DNA from: Sphingobacteriaceae bacterium | GTDB taxonomy: Bacteria > Bacteroidota > Bacteroidia > Sphingobacteriales > Sphingobacteriaceae | NCBI GenBank assembly: GCA_947460275.1 | Contig: CANHHZ010000147.1 | Location: 1-5,358, forward strand | Direction: 5' to 3' | Length of the DNA: 5,358 nt | Shown: in pieces, positions 3,908-5,358 of the stretch | Layout: every line of letters begins with the position of its first letter | Numbering within the stretch: position 1 is the first letter of the stretch | The notes under the pieces: generated by a model | Database searches by the model: none | Seen by the model: the letters and a program-made list of their open reading frames with translations, nothing else | Told to the model about the DNA's origin: nothing | Made by a program: the position numbers and the translations under genes

Positions 3908-5358
3908 ATGAAAAAAATCTTATTAAACCTATTTTTAGTGGCGCTAAGCAGCACTAGTTTTGCACAAGACGCCATCAACTATCAAATGCCGCCAAAGGCT
4001 ATTGCCGATTTATTATTGGCCAAACCAACGCCTAGCGTAAGTATAGATAGCAAAGCCGAGTGGATGTTATTTAGCGAACGTAACTCCTATCCTTCGATAG
4101 AAGAACTGGCCATGCCCGAATACCGCATTGCGGGAATGCGTATCAATCCCAACAATTATTCGCCTAGTCGCCAAACTTATATCAACAATTTTAGCCTTAA
4201 GAATATAAAAAGTGGCAAAGTAATGGCCGTTACTGGTTTACCAACGCCACTATATGCTGGCAATGTAAGCTGGAGCCCTAGCGAAACAAAAATTTCGTTT
4301 ACACACACCGCTCCAAACAAAGTTGATTTGTATGTAATTGATGTAGTTAGCGGAAAAGCGACCAAAATAAACAAACAACCGTTAAATGCCATTATGGGTA
4401 GTGGGGCAACATGGGTTGACGACAATACTTTATTGTACAACGTAATTGTTAAAGAAGCCAAATTGGCACCAACCAAACCATTGGCACCTAAAGGACCAAC
4501 CATACAACAAAGTTTAGGAAAAGCTGCGCCAAGTGCAACTTTACAAGATTTAATTAAAACACCATTTGACGAGCAATTATTTGAATTTTTTGCGACCTCG
4601 CAATTGGTGCAAAACAAAACGGGTGTAGAAACGCCAATTGGCAAACCGGCTATTTATAGCAACTTTTCTTTATCGCCCGATAAAAATTACATGATGGTGC
4701 GCAGCATTAAAAAACCTTTCTCCTATTTGGTTTCGGCCGGAGGATTTCCATCGGAAGTAAAAATTACCGATAGAGCTGGAAAAACCATAAAATTAGTAGC
4801 CGATTTACCATCTACAGAAGTGAGACCATCGGGTTACGACAATGTACAAAACGTACCTAGAGGATTTGATTGGCGTGATGACGAACCTGCAACCCTAACT
4901 TGGGCAGTAGCACTAGACGAAGGTTTAATTAAAAAAGATGTTCCTTTTCATGATGCTGTTTTAGCTTTATCGGCTCCTTTTACCGGCGAAGCCAAAGAAC
5001 TTTTTAAAACCAAAATGCGTTACAGTGGCACAAGCTGGGGCAATGCAAACTTGGCTTTGGTTAGAGAAATGTCTAGAATAAAACAAATGGCCAAATTAAG
5101 CCGTTTAAACCCAAGTACAGGTGCTTTAGAAACCTTGTACGAACTCAGCACCAACGATGCTTACAACAATCCTGGAAATCCGGTAACAGAGAAAAATAAA
5201 TTTGGTCGGCAAGTAATTTTAACCACCGATAACGGTACCAAATTATTATTAAACAATACTACAGGTGCCTCAGCAAAAGGCGACTTGCCTTTCTTGGCTA
5301 AATTTGACCTGAACACTAAGAAATCCGAAATTTTGTGGCGTTGCCAACCAGGTCATTT
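3908..5358 (+). CDS. S9D (glutamyl endopeptidase-like) exported serine peptidase, N-terminal 483 residues
   Basis: The frame is open from ATG (3908-3910) to the right edge without a stop. Residues 1-19 (MKKILL..., ending SFA) form a Sec signal peptide with likely cleavage before Q20; there is no lipobox Cys, so a soluble periplasmic or secreted protein is expected. The rest matches the N-terminal beta-propeller of the prolyl oligopeptidase clan, subfamily S9D, whose plant member is the chloroplast glutamyl endopeptidase. Diagnostic stretches are RNSYPSIEELAMPEYRIAG (58-76), the blade motif VSWSPSETKISF (120-131), a Pro/Lys-rich linker then GPTIQQSLGK (196-205), FDEQLFEFFATSQLV (220-234), SLSPDKNYMMV (254-264) and FDWRDDEPATLTWAVALDEG (320-339). 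The propeller restricts substrate access. The alpha/beta-hydrolase domain with the Ser-Asp-His triad lies beyond the window, so activity and Glu specificity cannot be judged. No Shine-Dalgarno; TTTGAAA directly precedes the ATG. Confidence 0.9.
   Translation, partial: MKKILLNLFLVALSSTSFAQDAINYQMPPKAIADLLLAKPTPSVSIDSKAEWMLFSERNSYPSIEELAMPEYRIAGMRINPNNYSPSRQTYINNFSLKNIKSGKVMAVTGLPTPLYAGNVSWSPSETKISFTHTAPNKVDLYVIDVVSGKATKINKQPLNAIMGSGATWVDDNTLLYNVIVKEAKLAPTKPLAPKGPTIQQSLGKAAPSATLQDLIKTPFDEQLFEFFATSQLVQNKTGVETPIGKPAIYSNFSLSPDKNYMMVRSIKKPFSYLVSAGGFPSEVKITDRAGKTIKLVADLPSTEVRPSGYDNVQNVPRGFDWRDDEPATLTWAVALDEGLIKKDVPFHDAVLALSAPFTGEAKELFKTKMRYSGTSWGNANLALVREMSRIKQMAKLSRLNPSTGALETLYELSTNDAYNNPGNPVTEKNKFGRQVILTTDNGTKLLLNNTTGASAKGDLPFLAKFDLNTKKSEILWRCQPGH

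Noticed and set aside
4177..4644. 155-residue open frame on the - strand inside the S9D peptidase gene
   Set aside because: It is fully antisense to a well-supported gene. Its translation is low-complexity and hydrophobic, with no recognisable family or start context.

Overview
The window looks like chromosomal DNA from a Bacteroidota bacterium, most likely of the Sphingobacteriaceae (Pedobacter-like); the family-level placement is an inference. The grounds are AT-rich DNA, start codons preceded by A-rich leaders without a Shine-Dalgarno sequence, copies of the Bacteroidota -7 promoter element TAnnTTTG, a stand-alone MnmD not fused to an oxidase domain, and a typical 'SFAQ' signal-peptide end on the last gene.

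Layout from left to right. (1) The 3' end of an M13 (neprilysin/PepO-type) zinc peptidase gene on + (1-310), closed by a strong intrinsic terminator (331-368). (2) A small YjbR/MmcQ-family gene on - (367-705), tail to tail with the peptidase. (3) A 138-bp divergent spacer (706-843) holding a short GC-rich hairpin between two degenerate 7-bp repeat arrays. (4) A probable two-gene unit on +: mnmD (tRNA wobble-uridine methyltransferase, 844-1509) and mazG (NTP pyrophosphohydrolase, 1540-2346). (5) A 98-bp convergent spacer (2347-2444) with another 7-bp array. (6) A DEAD-box-like gene on - (2445-3743, GTG start preferred) whose Walker A motif is intact but whose DEAD, SAT and arginine-finger motifs are all degenerate. 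(7) A 164-bp divergent spacer. (8) The first 483 codons of an exported S9D (glutamyl endopeptidase-like) serine peptidase on + (3908 to the right edge).

The genes are mostly housekeeping: two envelope peptidases at the edges, and tRNA modification, nucleotide-pool cleaning and a possible RNA-binding protein between them. No mobile element, CRISPR array, RNA gene or defence system was seen. The two observations most worth following are the DEAD-box protein that looks like a pseudo-helicase, and the recurrent 7-bp-period degenerate repeats that occupy three successive intergenic spacers (705-827, 1503-1537, 2415-2442).
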